DNA from: Christiangramia salexigens
GTDB taxonomy: Bacteria > Bacteroidota > Bacteroidia > Flavobacteriales > Flavobacteriaceae
Direction of reading: 5' to 3'
Length of the DNA stretch: 64,000 bases
Assembly: GCF_001889005.1 (NCBI RefSeq)
Contig: NZ_CP018153.1
Location: 1,088,501 to 1,152,500 of the forward strand
Shown piece by piece: positions 25,436 through 33,541 of the stretch (position 1 is its first letter; the number at the start of each line of letters is the position of its first letter). The translations under genes were made by a program, and so were the position numbers. Below the pieces are notes generated by a model. The model was given only the letters and a program-made list of their open reading frames with translations, did no database searches and was not told the origin of the DNA.

Positions 25436-26766
25436 TGATAGATTTTATCAAATCCCTTTACTTTGGAAAAAGGTTTTTTTATGCCTTCTTCGCTATAGCA
25501 CTGATCTTTCTTTGCTCGTTCTGGTTCGGGATTCTTTACAGTATTGGATGGATCTTACTGGTTTTGTTAGTATTCATTTCAATTCTGGATATCATCAGTT
25601 TATTTAAGCACAGTTCGCTCAAAGCACACAGGGAGCTTCCTGAAAAGTTCTCGAATTCAGATGAGAACCAGGTGATTTTAAAATTGCGTAATAAGTATTC
25701 ATTTACAGTTCATGCGGAAATAATTGATGAGATTCCTGTTCAATTTCAAAAAAGGGATTTTCTTTTATCACTTGTCTTACCGGCGAATTCCGAAAAACAA
25801 ACCAAATATATTCTTAAGCCATTAATGCGGGGTGAATACACTTTTGGGAACCTTAATATTTATATCTCGTCTCCCCTAAAGCTCGCTAAACGCCGATATA
25901 TTTTTAACAAGGATCAAATAGTAAAGGTGTATCCCTCCTTTATACAGATGAAAAAACTGGATTTTTTGGCACTCGATCAGAAGATCTCACTACAGGGAAT
26001 CAAACGGATTCGACGAATTGGCCATACCATGGAATTTGAGCAAATAAAGGAATATGTCCCGGGAGATGATGTACGAACCATTAACTGGAAGGCTTCAGCA
26101 AAGCAAAATGAGTTCATGGTAAATCAATTTCAGGATGAAAAAGCTCAACCTGTCTATTCGGTCATAGATTGCGGCAGATTGATGAAAATGCCATTTGAAG
26201 GTCTAAGTCTTCTGGATTATGCAATAAACAGCTCATTAGCGATCTCCAATGTTGCTCTTAAAAAAAAGGATAGGGTTGGATTACTGGCCTTTTCAAAAGA
26301 GATACATGCTATACAAAAAGCAGGTTCAAAACTTAGTCAATTAAACAAGATCATGGAGGCCATGTATAATATAGATACCGGCTTTTATGACAGTGATTAT
26401 AGCCTTCTATATTCAAGAATACGGAAAAACCTGCCTCAACGAAGTCTGCTCCTGCTCTATACTAATTTTGAACATATGTCTGCCCTTAAGCGACAACTCC
26501 CATATTTAAAGGCTCTTTCCAGAAAGCATCTATTAGTAGTTATATTCTTCAGGAATACAGAAATTTTAAAATTAACCGGCCTGAATCCGGAAACCATCGG
26601 CGAAAATGCAGAGCAAACCATCGCCGAACAGTTCATCCACGATAAAAATTTAATGCTAAAGGAGCTTCTACGCCATAATATTCAAAGCATCCTAACGACT
26701 CCTAAGGAATTGAGTGTAAATACAATTAATAAGTATTTGGAGATCAAATCGCGGGGGCTGATCTAA
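25435..26766 (+). CDS. DUF58-domain (vWA-like) membrane protein
   Basis: 443 residues from a GTG start that overlaps the MoxR stop by one base. Two N-terminal membrane helices (15-50) precede a beta-rich region and the DUF58 signature EYVPGDDVRTINWKASAKQN, followed by a von Willebrand A-like fold (PVYSVIDCGRLM; here DCG replaces the usual DxSxS MIDAS triad, so metal binding may be lost). It should be the partner of the MoxR ATPase. Last gene of the operon; no clear terminator follows. Confidence 0.88.
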   Translation: MIDFIKSLYFGKRFFYAFFAIALIFLCSFWFGILYSIGWILLVLLVFISILDIISLFKHSSLKAHRELPEKFSNSDENQVILKLRNKYSFTVHAEIIDEIPVQFQKRDFLLSLVLPANSEKQTKYILKPLMRGEYTFGNLNIYISSPLKLAKRRYIFNKDQIVKVYPSFIQMKKLDFLALDQKISLQGIKRIRRIGHTMEFEQIKEYVPGDDVRTINWKASAKQNEFMVNQFQDEKAQPVYSVIDCGRLMKMPFEGLSLLDYAINSSLAISNVALKKKDRVGLLAFSKEIHAIQKAGSKLSQLNKIMEAMYNIDTGFYDSDYSLLYSRIRKNLPQRSLLLLYTNFEHMSALKRQLPYLKALSRKHLLVVIFFRNTEILKLTGLNPETIGENAEQTIAEQFIHDKNLMLKELLRHNIQSILTTPKELSVNTINKYLEIKSRGLI

Positions 26767-26835
26767 AAATATACAGTTCAGAGTCTTAAAACTACAATTC
26801 GGTAATCAGTTTTTCTGAAGCAGGTATTATAAGAA

Positions 26836-26843
26836 TAGGTTTG
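26836..26843 (+). promoter_or_regulatory. -7 box of the DUF2141 gene
   Basis: TAGGTTTG matches TAnnTTTG, 22 nt before the ATG at 26866. Confidence 0.55.
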
Positions 26844-26865
26844 TTAAAAATAAACAATCTATATT

Positions 26866-27282
26866 ATGAAAACTATAGCCTTATTACTCGCGATGTTGCT
26901 TGGTACGTTTGTGCAAGCCCAAACACAGGATGAAGGTATACTCCAGGTCGAGGTGCCTAATGTACAATCTGCAGAAGGTGCAGTTCTCTTTGCGCTTTAT
27001 ACAGAATCTAATTTTATGAAACCAGACGCAGGTATCACTGCAAGGTCTGAAATCATGGATGGTAAAGCCAGTGTAAGTTTTGATAACCTAGCTCCCGGCA
27101 CTTATGCGATCCTGGTTCTACATGATAAGAACAATAACCAAAAGATGGATTTTGACAGCAACGGAATGCCTTTGGAAAATTTTGGCAGCAGCGGAGACAC
27201 CATAAATTACGCCCCCCCTAACTGGCCGAATTCACAATTTAAATTCGAAGGTGGGACAAAAACGATAGAAATCAGATTTTAA
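26866..27282 (+). CDS. DUF2141-domain secreted protein
   Basis: 138 residues with a Sec signal peptide (ALLLAMLLGTFVQAQ) and one DUF2141 beta-sandwich: LQVEVPNVQSAEGAVLFALY at the start, APGTYAILVLHDKNNNQKMD in the middle and PMENFG-like LENFGSSG near the end. The family is exported and of unknown function. The gene is followed nine bases later by another small secreted protein gene, probably in the same transcript. Confidence 0.85.
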   Translation: MKTIALLLAMLLGTFVQAQTQDEGILQVEVPNVQSAEGAVLFALYTESNFMKPDAGITARSEIMDGKASVSFDNLAPGTYAILVLHDKNNNQKMDFDSNGMPLENFGSSGDTINYAPPNWPNSQFKFEGGTKTIEIRF

Positions 27283-27291
27283 TTTATAACT

Positions 27292-27801
27292 ATGAGAACT
27301 ACATTAATTTTTATAATCGCCGGCTTAATGAACTTCACATTTGGCTTTACTCAACATTATAAAACCGACGAGCTGGCCAAAGAGCAGATTAGCAAGCTAA
27401 AATCATTTACCGGAAACTGGGAAGGTTCAGGATGGAAAATGGAACCCGATGGGTCACGCTATGATTTTACACAAACCGAAAAAATTAGTTTTAAACTGGA
27501 TTCAACCAGCCTGCTTATTCAAGGCAAAGGCTTGCGTAAAGAAGAAGTGATCCACAATGCGATGGCAGTGGTCACCTATAATTCAACTACAGGAGATTAT
27601 GATTTTCATAGTTTTCTGCAAAATGGAAGAAAAGGCGAATTCCCTGCCCGCCTGATCAATAATAAGTTCTATTGGTATCCAGATCAACAAACCCGTTATA
27701 TCATAGAGATAAATGAAGAAGGGCACTGGTTTGAAGTTGGCGAGTTTAGACAGAATGATGAATGGAAACAATTCTTTGAAATGACCCTGCAAAAGAAATA
27801 A
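27292..27801 (+). CDS. Secreted lipocalin-like/DUF1579-type hypothetical protein
   Basis: 169 residues with a signal peptide (TTLIFIIAGLMNFTFGF). The mature part looks like a ten-stranded beta barrel: LKSFTGNWEGSGWKMEPDG, then alternating hydrophobic strands such as AVVTYNSTTGDYDFHSF and YWYPDQQTRYIIEI. This resembles DUF1579 or THAP4-type heme-binding barrels, without a clear heme ligand. Co-oriented with the DUF2141 gene nine bases upstream. Function unknown. Confidence 0.65.
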   Translation: MRTTLIFIIAGLMNFTFGFTQHYKTDELAKEQISKLKSFTGNWEGSGWKMEPDGSRYDFTQTEKISFKLDSTSLLIQGKGLRKEEVIHNAMAVVTYNSTTGDYDFHSFLQNGRKGEFPARLINNKFYWYPDQQTRYIIEINEEGHWFEVGEFRQNDEWKQFFEMTLQKK

Positions 27802-27898
27802 ATCCTGAAAATGAAGAAGTTAGGAAAGTCGTTTGTTAAAGAAATGTTTTATTATAGGCAAAACTAAGTGTATTCCTAATTTAAATAAGAAAAACTTA

Positions 27899-27906
27899 TA
27901 CATTTG
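27899..27906 (+). promoter_or_regulatory. -7 box of oxyR
   Basis: TACATTTG matches TAnnTTTG, 22 nt before the ATG at 27929; it also rules out a longer frame that would start upstream at 27833. Confidence 0.55.
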
Positions 27907-27928
27907 CAGGTATACTAAACATATTCCC

Positions 27929-28885
27929 ATGACGATAACCCAGTTACACTACGTACTGGCTGTAGCCGAACATCAGAATTTCACAAAAGCTGCCCAAAAG
28001 GTTTTTGTCACCCAGCCTACTCTGAGCATGCAGATACAAAAGCTTGAAGAGGAACTGGAGATTACCATTTTTGATCGTACCAAGAAACCGATCCAACTAA
28101 CCGAGGTTGGACAGAAGATCGTGCAGCAGGCCAGAAATATTGTCAACGAGAGTGACAGGATTCAAGACATTGTAGATCAACAGAAAGGGTTTATTGGAGG
28201 TGTATTCAGGCTAGGGGTAATCCCAACCGTGATGCCAACCCTTTTACCTATGTTCCTGGGTAATTTTATAAAGAAATATCCTAAAGTAAAGCTTAAGATC
28301 GAAGAGCTTCATACCGAAGCAATTCTGGAAAAACTTAAAGAAGGACATCTGGATGCTGCTATTGCAGCAACTCCGCTTGAAGTTGAAGGCATAAAGGAAA
28401 ATCCGTTATACTATGAACCCTTTGTGGCTTATATCCCGAAAGATCATAAATTCAATAAATCGGATAAGCTGGACGTAAACGATCTGGATATAGATGATAT
28501 GCTGTTGCTTGAAGACGGACATTGCTTTAAAGACGGGATCATAAATTTATGTAAAGCCAGTAAGGAATATGATGATGAACAACTACAGCTTGAGAGTGGT
28601 AGTTTTGAAACACTAATAAAACTAGCCAACGAAGGTCTGGGAATGACCCTTTTACCCTATCTGCATACCCTGGACCTAAAGGAGTCTGAAATGAAGAATC
28701 TAAAAATGTTCAAGGACCCAGTTCCTGCTCGAGAGGTAAGTCTTATCTATAATCGTAGTGAACTAAAGATGCAGATCATAGAAGCTCTTCGCAGCACTAT
28801 AGCCGGGGTAGTGAAAGGAGCCATTACCTTTCAAAATGTTCAGATAATAAGTCCTCTCAACAAACAGAAAGAATTTAATTCATAA
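27929..28885 (+). CDS. oxyR: LysR-family peroxide sensor OxyR
   Basis: 318 residues from ATG 27929 (MTITQLHYVLAVAEHQNFTK). The N-terminal winged helix is LysR-type (VTQPTLSMQIQKLEEEL). The regulatory domain has LLLEDGHCFKDGIINLCKAS, placing the redox cysteines at 199 and 208, exactly the numbering and spacing of E. coli OxyR. Peroxide should form the C199-C208 disulfide and turn on catalase, peroxiredoxin or Dps genes. No such target is adjacent. The start was chosen by homology and by the -7 box. Confidence 0.93.
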   Translation: MTITQLHYVLAVAEHQNFTKAAQKVFVTQPTLSMQIQKLEEELEITIFDRTKKPIQLTEVGQKIVQQARNIVNESDRIQDIVDQQKGFIGGVFRLGVIPTVMPTLLPMFLGNFIKKYPKVKLKIEELHTEAILEKLKEGHLDAAIAATPLEVEGIKENPLYYEPFVAYIPKDHKFNKSDKLDVNDLDIDDMLLLEDGHCFKDGIINLCKASKEYDDEQLQLESGSFETLIKLANEGLGMTLLPYLHTLDLKESEMKNLKMFKDPVPAREVSLIYNRSELKMQIIEALRSTIAGVVKGAITFQNVQIISPLNKQKEFNS

Positions 28886-28890
28886 TAACA

Positions 28891-28916
28891 AAAAAGCGGC
28901 TTTTCAGCCGCTTTTT
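28891..28916. terminator. Bidirectional terminator between oxyR and the small convergent gene
   Basis: AAAAAGCGGC / GCCGCTTTTT arms (28891-28900, 28907-28916) with loop TTTTCA. A-tract and T-tract flank both sides, so it can stop both convergent transcripts; it touches the stop codon of the minus-strand gene. Confidence 0.88.
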
Positions 28917-29113
28917 CAATTATTTAAATAAATTAAACATTCATTCAGTTCAGGATTCTGCCTTGTTAAAGAAATAATCCAAAGTCTTAGTTCTTCGATC
29001 TCGTGAGGCAGTAAACGCTGTATAGCTTTCTTAACCTCTTTACAGAATAATTTAGAATCAAAACTTACTTTATCCAGTACAGTTTTGGTGTATTCAAACA
29101 TCGCTCTCGCCAT
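28916..29113 (-). CDS. Small conserved hypothetical protein
   Basis: 65 residues, mostly helical and amphipathic (YTKTVLDKVSFDSKLFCKEV, AIQRLLPHEIEELRLWI), with no signal or membrane segment. I recognise the composition as that of a short protein widespread in Flavobacteriia but know no function. It starts at ATG 29113 and ends at the bidirectional terminator. A single Cys lies near residue 24, another near 59. It is probably real since it fills the space exactly between convergent terminator and upstream AT-rich leader. Confidence 0.65.
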   Translation of the reverse strand: MARAMFEYTKTVLDKVSFDSKLFCKEVKKAIQRLLPHEIEELRLWIISLTRQNPELNECLIYLNN

Positions 29114-29245
29114 AATTTGAAATAGATTTAAGTTAATGTTAGGTTGATAAAAATGAGTCGAAATATACTATAAGCATCAATTTTGGTTATTTAAATATAG
29201 TAAATTATAACTTATTTTAACAAAAAATTTAGGAAATTATTAATT

Positions 29246-30046
29246 TTAGAAGCGATTATCGCCACTTAATACATCTCCCAGACCTCCTAATATACTGCCT
29301 TCACCTTTATCCTTGCCACCTCTCTGAGGTGCTGCCTGATGTACCCTATTTGCCAAACGACTAAATGGTAAGGACTGTATATAAACAGTTCCCGGACCGG
29401 TTAGGCTTGCAAAAAACAGACCTTCACCTCCAAAAAACGTGTTACGGATACCACCAACAAATTCAATATCATAATCTATATCCTGAGTAAAACCGATGAT
29501 ACAACCTGTATCTACCTTAAGTTTTTCTCCGGGTGCCAGTTCCTTTCTGGCCATTGTTCCACCGGCATGAACAAATGCCATCCCGTCACCCTCCACTTTT
29601 TGCATGATGAAACCTTCGCCACCAAAGAGTCCCCTGCCCAGTTTTTTATTGAATTCAATTCCAATGGAAACCCCTTTAGCCGCACATAAAAAAGCATCTT
29701 TCTGGCAAATGAATTTACCCCGGAATTCTGTAAGATCAATAGGAATGATCTTACCTGGATAAGGTGAAGCGAAACTAATACGTTTTATTGCCGAACCATT
29801 ATTGGAGAAGATAGTCATAAAAAGACTTTCACCTGTAAGCAGGCGTTTTCCTGCACCGAGAACTTTTCCAAGGAAGCCTTCATTCTGTTTAGAACCGTCC
29901 CCAAAAATGGTATCCATTTTGATCCCATCATCCATCATCATAAAGTTTCCGGCTTCTGCAATAACAGCTTCCCTGGGGTCCAGTTCTAGCTCAACATATT
30001 GCATTTCTTCCCCGTAAATTCTATAATCTATTTCGTGTGCATTCAT
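29246..30046 (-). CDS. TIGR00266/AIM24-family protein
   Basis: 266 residues of the AIM24 beta-roll family. Typical glycine-rich repeats are seen: GEEMQYVELELDPREAVIAE, NEGFLGKVLGAGKRLLTGES, LGRGLFGGEGFIMQKVEGDG, GGIRNTFFGGEGLFFASLTG and a C-terminal QSLPFSRLANRV. The family is cytosolic or membrane-associated with unknown biochemical role; the yeast relative supports mitochondrial membrane organisation. It is downstream of a DUF4442 gene with a 12-base gap, so co-transcribed. Confidence 0.9.
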   Translation of the reverse strand: MNAHEIDYRIYGEEMQYVELELDPREAVIAEAGNFMMMDDGIKMDTIFGDGSKQNEGFLGKVLGAGKRLLTGESLFMTIFSNNGSAIKRISFASPYPGKIIPIDLTEFRGKFICQKDAFLCAAKGVSIGIEFNKKLGRGLFGGEGFIMQKVEGDGMAFVHAGGTMARKELAPGEKLKVDTGCIIGFTQDIDYDIEFVGGIRNTFFGGEGLFFASLTGPGTVYIQSLPFSRLANRVHQAAPQRGGKDKGEGSILGGLGDVLSGDNRF

Positions 30047-30058
30047 ATTGATAACATA

Positions 30059-30520
30059 TTATTTTTGGTTCTTTAGCTTAATCGTCCACTCAAATTCAAA
30101 CACCGATACCTCCGTTCCCTCCTCGTTAATACCAACAGATTTCATCCAGAAATTTTGGCCCTCTCCGGTTTCTATGGTTTTGGTGATCGCTTCATCAATC
30201 AATTTACCATCATAACAATTAAAAGATATTCTACCTGTAGCTTTTTTAGAAAAAACCGATCTGTTCTGAGCGACTAGCATGGAAATGTTACTTCCAGACT
30301 TCTTGATCTTGCTCATAACAAGTGCTCCGGTACTAAGTTCTGCCGCCATAGCCTGTACAGCAAAATACATCGAATTAAAAGGATTTTGATTGATCCAACG
30401 GTGTTTAACCCCTACTTCACACTGAGTTTCGTCGAGATGTTTTACTCTTACGCCGCAGATCCAGGCGCTTGGCAATTTTAGAATTAAAAATGAATTAAGT
30501 CCTGATGGTGAAAGCTCCAT
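30059..30520 (-). CDS. DUF4442-domain (hotdog-fold, PaaI-like) protein
   Basis: 153 residues with a single hotdog domain. NSMYFAVQAMAAELSTGALV matches the central helix of DUF4442/YiiD C-terminal-like proteins, which are related to acyl-CoA thioesterases. The strands around it (CEVGVKHRWINQNPF, KKATGRISFNCYDG) fit. A catalytic Asp/Glu in the helix is present (AAEL). The substrate is not known. First gene of a two-gene operon with the AIM24 gene. Confidence 0.8.
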   Translation of the reverse strand: MELSPSGLNSFLILKLPSAWICGVRVKHLDETQCEVGVKHRWINQNPFNSMYFAVQAMAAELSTGALVMSKIKKSGSNISMLVAQNRSVFSKKATGRISFNCYDGKLIDEAITKTIETGEGQNFWMKSVGINEEGTEVSVFEFEWTIKLKNQK

Positions 30521-30613
30521 ATATAATTAAGTTTTCTGATTGAATTCATTAAAAGTAGTCAATAAGTTTCAGATAAGTATTCTTAATTTTTTGTTAAAGT
30601 TTAGTACTTTGTT

Positions 30614-30645
30614 TTGCATACTACCTTCTTTTAGACATATATTTG
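30614..30645 (+). promoter_or_regulatory. Promoter of the DUF4870-PadR-PspC operon
   Basis: TTG at 30614-30616 and TATATTTG at 30638-30645 are separated by 21 bases, the best -33/-7 pair seen in the window. The ATG follows 19 bases later. Confidence 0.6.
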
Positions 30646-30664
30646 TATAAGAAAATAATAGGTA

Positions 30665-31204
30665 ATGAAAACAGAATCAATCAATCAAAACAAAACCTTG
30701 GTAACCGTACTTCATCTATCGGTGTTTACCAAGTATTTTATTCCGCTAGGGAATTTCATCTTTCCCATGTTATTATGGCTAAGCCGCAAACAGGATGCAT
30801 TCGTAGATCATCACGGCAGGAATGCACTGAACTTTCAGATCAGTATGTTCCTTTATACGGTATTCCTCGTGGCAGTTGGCGCAGCAGCCATGGTATACTT
30901 CGGAATAAAATTAAGCCTGGGACAGGCGTTCTTTATGGAGCATGGTCCCGAATTTCCCGGAAACTTTTCAGATGCCCTGCCCTTCATCATCACTGCAGGA
31001 ATTCTTGGGATCCTCCTTTTAGGGCTTTTTATTTTAGAGCTTTTTGCAGTCATCAGTGCAAGTTTAAAGGCCAGTGAAGGGAAATTATACAATTACCCAT
31101 TGAGTATCCGGTTCATTGGTTCCGGAGACTCAGAAGAGTCTAACCATCAAAATCATCAATCAAAAAATGAACAGTTTAATTCTACAGAAAAACAAAGACT
31201 ATGA
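30665..31204 (+). CDS. DUF4870-domain membrane protein
   Basis: 179 residues. A cytosolic start is followed by a first helix region (VTVLHLSVFTKYFIPLGNF), the conserved DHHGRNALNFQISMFLY of DUF4870 and three further membrane helices, ending with the usual YNYPLSIRFI. Function unknown. It overlaps the PadR gene by four bases (ATGA), so the operon couples this protein with a repressor and a PspC protein, all probably answering envelope conditions. The ATG at 30665 is supported by the promoter 19 bases upstream. Confidence 0.85.
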   Translation: MKTESINQNKTLVTVLHLSVFTKYFIPLGNFIFPMLLWLSRKQDAFVDHHGRNALNFQISMFLYTVFLVAVGAAAMVYFGIKLSLGQAFFMEHGPEFPGNFSDALPFIITAGILGILLLGLFILELFAVISASLKASEGKLYNYPLSIRFIGSGDSEESNHQNHQSKNEQFNSTEKQRL

Positions 31205-31545
31205 AGATCGAAAACACAAAAGCCCAGATGCGTAAGGGCGTTCTGGAATACTGCATACTCTCGGTACTTCGTGATGAAGATGCCTATGTTGCAGAGATCC
31301 TGGACACCTTAAAGGACGCAAAGTTACTGGTGGTTGAAGGTACTATATATCCCTTGCTCACCAGACTTAAGAATGCCGGACTTCTCTCCTATCGTTGGGA
31401 GGAATCTACAAGCGGGCCACCAAGAAAATACTATGGTCTTACCGAAACAGGCAAAATATTTCTCAGAGAACTAACAGGAACCTGGGATGAGTTGCAAACA
31501 GCAGTTAACATCGTAACCACTCAAAAAAAGAAGAATCATGAATAA
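31201..31545 (+). CDS. PadR-family transcriptional regulator
   Basis: 114 residues with a PadR winged helix: MRKGVLEYCILSVLRDEDAY, EGTIYPLLTRLKNAGLLSYRW and PPRKYYGLTETGKIFL. PadR proteins repress stress or transport genes, often their own operon. It is translated from the overlap with the DUF4870 gene and itself overlaps the PspC gene by eight bases. The likely operator is at its own promoter (30614-30645), though no clear palindrome was found there. Confidence 0.92.
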   Translation: MKIENTKAQMRKGVLEYCILSVLRDEDAYVAEILDTLKDAKLLVVEGTIYPLLTRLKNAGLLSYRWEESTSGPPRKYYGLTETGKIFLRELTGTWDELQTAVNIVTTQKKKNHE

Positions 31546-33325
31546 GACAGTAAATATAAATCTTGCCGGCATTTTCTTTCATATAGATGAGGATGCATAC
31601 GCCAGACTCCAGCGTTATCTGGATGCTGTTAGGCACTCATTCTCCAATACTCAGGGTCGTGAAGAAATCATTTCTGATATCGAGGCTCGTATTGCTGAAT
31701 TATTTAACGAGAAACTAAAAAATGAACGTCAGGTCATAAGCATCAAAGAAGTCGAAGAGGTTATCGCAATTATGGGGCAACCAGAAGATTATATGGTAGA
31801 CGAAGAGATCTTTGAAGATGAACCGGTACGTACTAAAACAGGTCCTTCAACCGGAAAACGCCTTTTCAGAGACCCTCAGCATGGGTATGTAGGCGGAGTA
31901 TCATCGGGATTAGGTCACTATCTTGGGATCGAAGCGATCTGGATTAGACTTTTATGGATCTTACTTACCATTTTCTCCAGTGGAGCATTTATATTGATCT
32001 ATATCGCTTTCTGGATTTTCGTGCCAGAAGCAAAAACCACAGCCGATAAACTGGCTATGCGCGGAGAGGAGGTAACCATCAGCAATATCGAAAGAAAGAT
32101 ACGCGAGGGTTTTCATGATGTTTCAGATAGTATTAAAAGTGTAGACTATGAGAAATATGGTAAAAAGGCCAGCGCCGGAGCCAGTTCTGCAGCTACAAGC
32201 CTGGGAGAGATCATCAGGTTCTGTCTGAAACTATTCGTAAAGTTCATTGGTATCATTTTGCTTTTATTTTCGGGAACCATTCTAATCGGGTTATTTGTTA
32301 GTCTCATTGCGGTTGGTATTTTTGGAATAATAGAGGCACCATGGACAGATTATATAGAAATGGTAAATACAGGTGCACCCTTATGGTTAACCTCATTGCT
32401 TGCTTTATTTGTAATTGGGGTGCCCTTCTTCTTCCTTTTTATCCTTGGGTTGAAAATACTCGTAAAGAACCTAAAATCTTTTGGAAGAATAGCTCTTCTC
32501 ACCTTACTCGGTGTTTGGTTGTTAGCAGCCATCGGTTTAACCATCATAGGTATTACACATGCAACTCACAGAGCTTTTGATGGCGAGGTCACTAGTACAG
32601 AGAAGTTAATGATCACGCCAAACGACACCCTCTTCTTACGCATGAAGTCCAATCCTGATCTTTCGGTTAGCACTAACAGAAGCTCAGATTTCAGGATAGA
32701 ATACCTGGATAATAAACGGATTCTGGTAGGCAGAGATATCAGACTTATCGTAAAATCCACCAAAGATAGCCTCGGGAAAATAGAGATCATGAGATCTGCT
32801 GAAGGTAAAAATTACGATGAAGCCAAAAAGAGAGCTGAAAATATTGCGTATGAAACCAGTTTTCTTGGAAATGAATTACTGCTGAATAGTTATTTCACAT
32901 CTGATGCCGCGCAGAAATATAGGGATCAGGAAGTTCAGATTACATTATATATACCTGAGGGTACCACGATCTTTGCCGATCGCAACACCTATTCGTTCCA
33001 TCGGAATACCGATTATTATGGAGACATTCTCAATAATGGTGATGAAGGATATTTTTTAAAAGTTATTGAAAACGAAACTCTATGTCTGGATTGTCCTATA
33101 GAAGAATGGGATTCAGAAGATGAGACCGATTGGGATGAAGATGAGAATTCAGACTGGGAGAACGCTGAAGATGACTGGGATACTTCAGATGATTTTAATG
33201 CCAGTGTTAAGGTTAATGACCAGGAAGTAAACATTAGTCTGGAAAATTCTTCACCTAAAAAGTCGAAGAAGAAAATAAGCCAGATCAAAATAAGTGAGAA
33301 TGGAATAGATATTAAACACAATTAA
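31538..33325 (+). CDS. PspC-domain membrane protein
   Basis: 595 residues. The N-terminal cytosolic region (1-90) has a conserved VEEVIAIMGQPEDYM helix found in PadR-linked proteins. A PspC domain with FRDPQHGYVGGVSSGLGHYL and its helix WIRLLWILLTIFSSGAFILI follows (about 105-165), then three more membrane helices (about 230-345), a GIN/DUF2807-like beta-rich external part, and a very acidic stretch (EEWDSEDETDWDEDENSDWE). PspC proteins sense inner membrane stress. The layout is typical of Bacteroidota. Confidence 0.87.
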   Translation: MNKTVNINLAGIFFHIDEDAYARLQRYLDAVRHSFSNTQGREEIISDIEARIAELFNEKLKNERQVISIKEVEEVIAIMGQPEDYMVDEEIFEDEPVRTKTGPSTGKRLFRDPQHGYVGGVSSGLGHYLGIEAIWIRLLWILLTIFSSGAFILIYIAFWIFVPEAKTTADKLAMRGEEVTISNIERKIREGFHDVSDSIKSVDYEKYGKKASAGASSAATSLGEIIRFCLKLFVKFIGIILLLFSGTILIGLFVSLIAVGIFGIIEAPWTDYIEMVNTGAPLWLTSLLALFVIGVPFFFLFILGLKILVKNLKSFGRIALLTLLGVWLLAAIGLTIIGITHATHRAFDGEVTSTEKLMITPNDTLFLRMKSNPDLSVSTNRSSDFRIEYLDNKRILVGRDIRLIVKSTKDSLGKIEIMRSAEGKNYDEAKKRAENIAYETSFLGNELLLNSYFTSDAAQKYRDQEVQITLYIPEGTTIFADRNTYSFHRNTDYYGDILNNGDEGYFLKVIENETLCLDCPIEEWDSEDETDWDEDENSDWENAEDDWDTSDDFNASVKVNDQEVNISLENSSPKKSKKKISQIKISENGIDIKHN

Positions 33326-33326
33326 T

Positions 33327-33485
33327 ATGGGCGCATTAATCAACATACTACTAAGTGTCCTGATGAGTTTACTAAGCGAACCGCAAGCCGATCACCAGGA
33401 AACTGCACATCAGGACCATATTAAAGATTCCATCGAGATCTATGAACATTTAAAGCACCGGCAGCAAATGCTGGAAGCATATTAA
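33327..33485 (+). CDS. Small membrane-anchored hypothetical protein (52 aa)
   Basis: A 52-codon frame begins with ATG one base after the PspC stop codon and ends seven bases before the operon terminator stem. The product starts with a hydrophobic helix (GALINILLSVLMSLL) and ends with a charged helix rich in His and Gln (DHQETAHQDH, EHLKHRQQMLEAY). Its exact fit between stop and terminator and its codon use support it as a real gene of the operon. Function unknown; it may be a small partner of the PspC protein. Confidence 0.6.
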   Translation: MGALINILLSVLMSLLSEPQADHQETAHQDHIKDSIEIYEHLKHRQQMLEAY

Positions 33486-33491
33486 AGATTT

Positions 33492-33512
33492 AAAGCCCCT
33501 GTCGGGGCTTTT
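33492..33512 (+). terminator. Terminator of the PspC operon
   Basis: AAAGCCCC / GGGGCTTT arms with loop TGTC, then a short T-tract. The next gene's -7 box follows only three bases later. Confidence 0.8.
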
Positions 33513-33514
33513 CT

Positions 33515-33522
33515 TATATTTG
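33515..33522 (+). promoter_or_regulatory. -7 box of the GIN-domain gene
   Basis: TATATTTG, 19 nt before the ATG at 33542. Its -33 region coincides with the preceding terminator stem. Confidence 0.55.
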
Positions 33523-33541
33523 GTAAAAATCAAAAACATTT

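Noticed and set aside
30643..31077. 144-codon frame overlapping the DUF4870 gene on the same strand
   Set aside because: It has a basic, His/Arg/Ser-rich composition without domains and is a frame shadow of the DUF4870 gene, which has promoter and overlap support.
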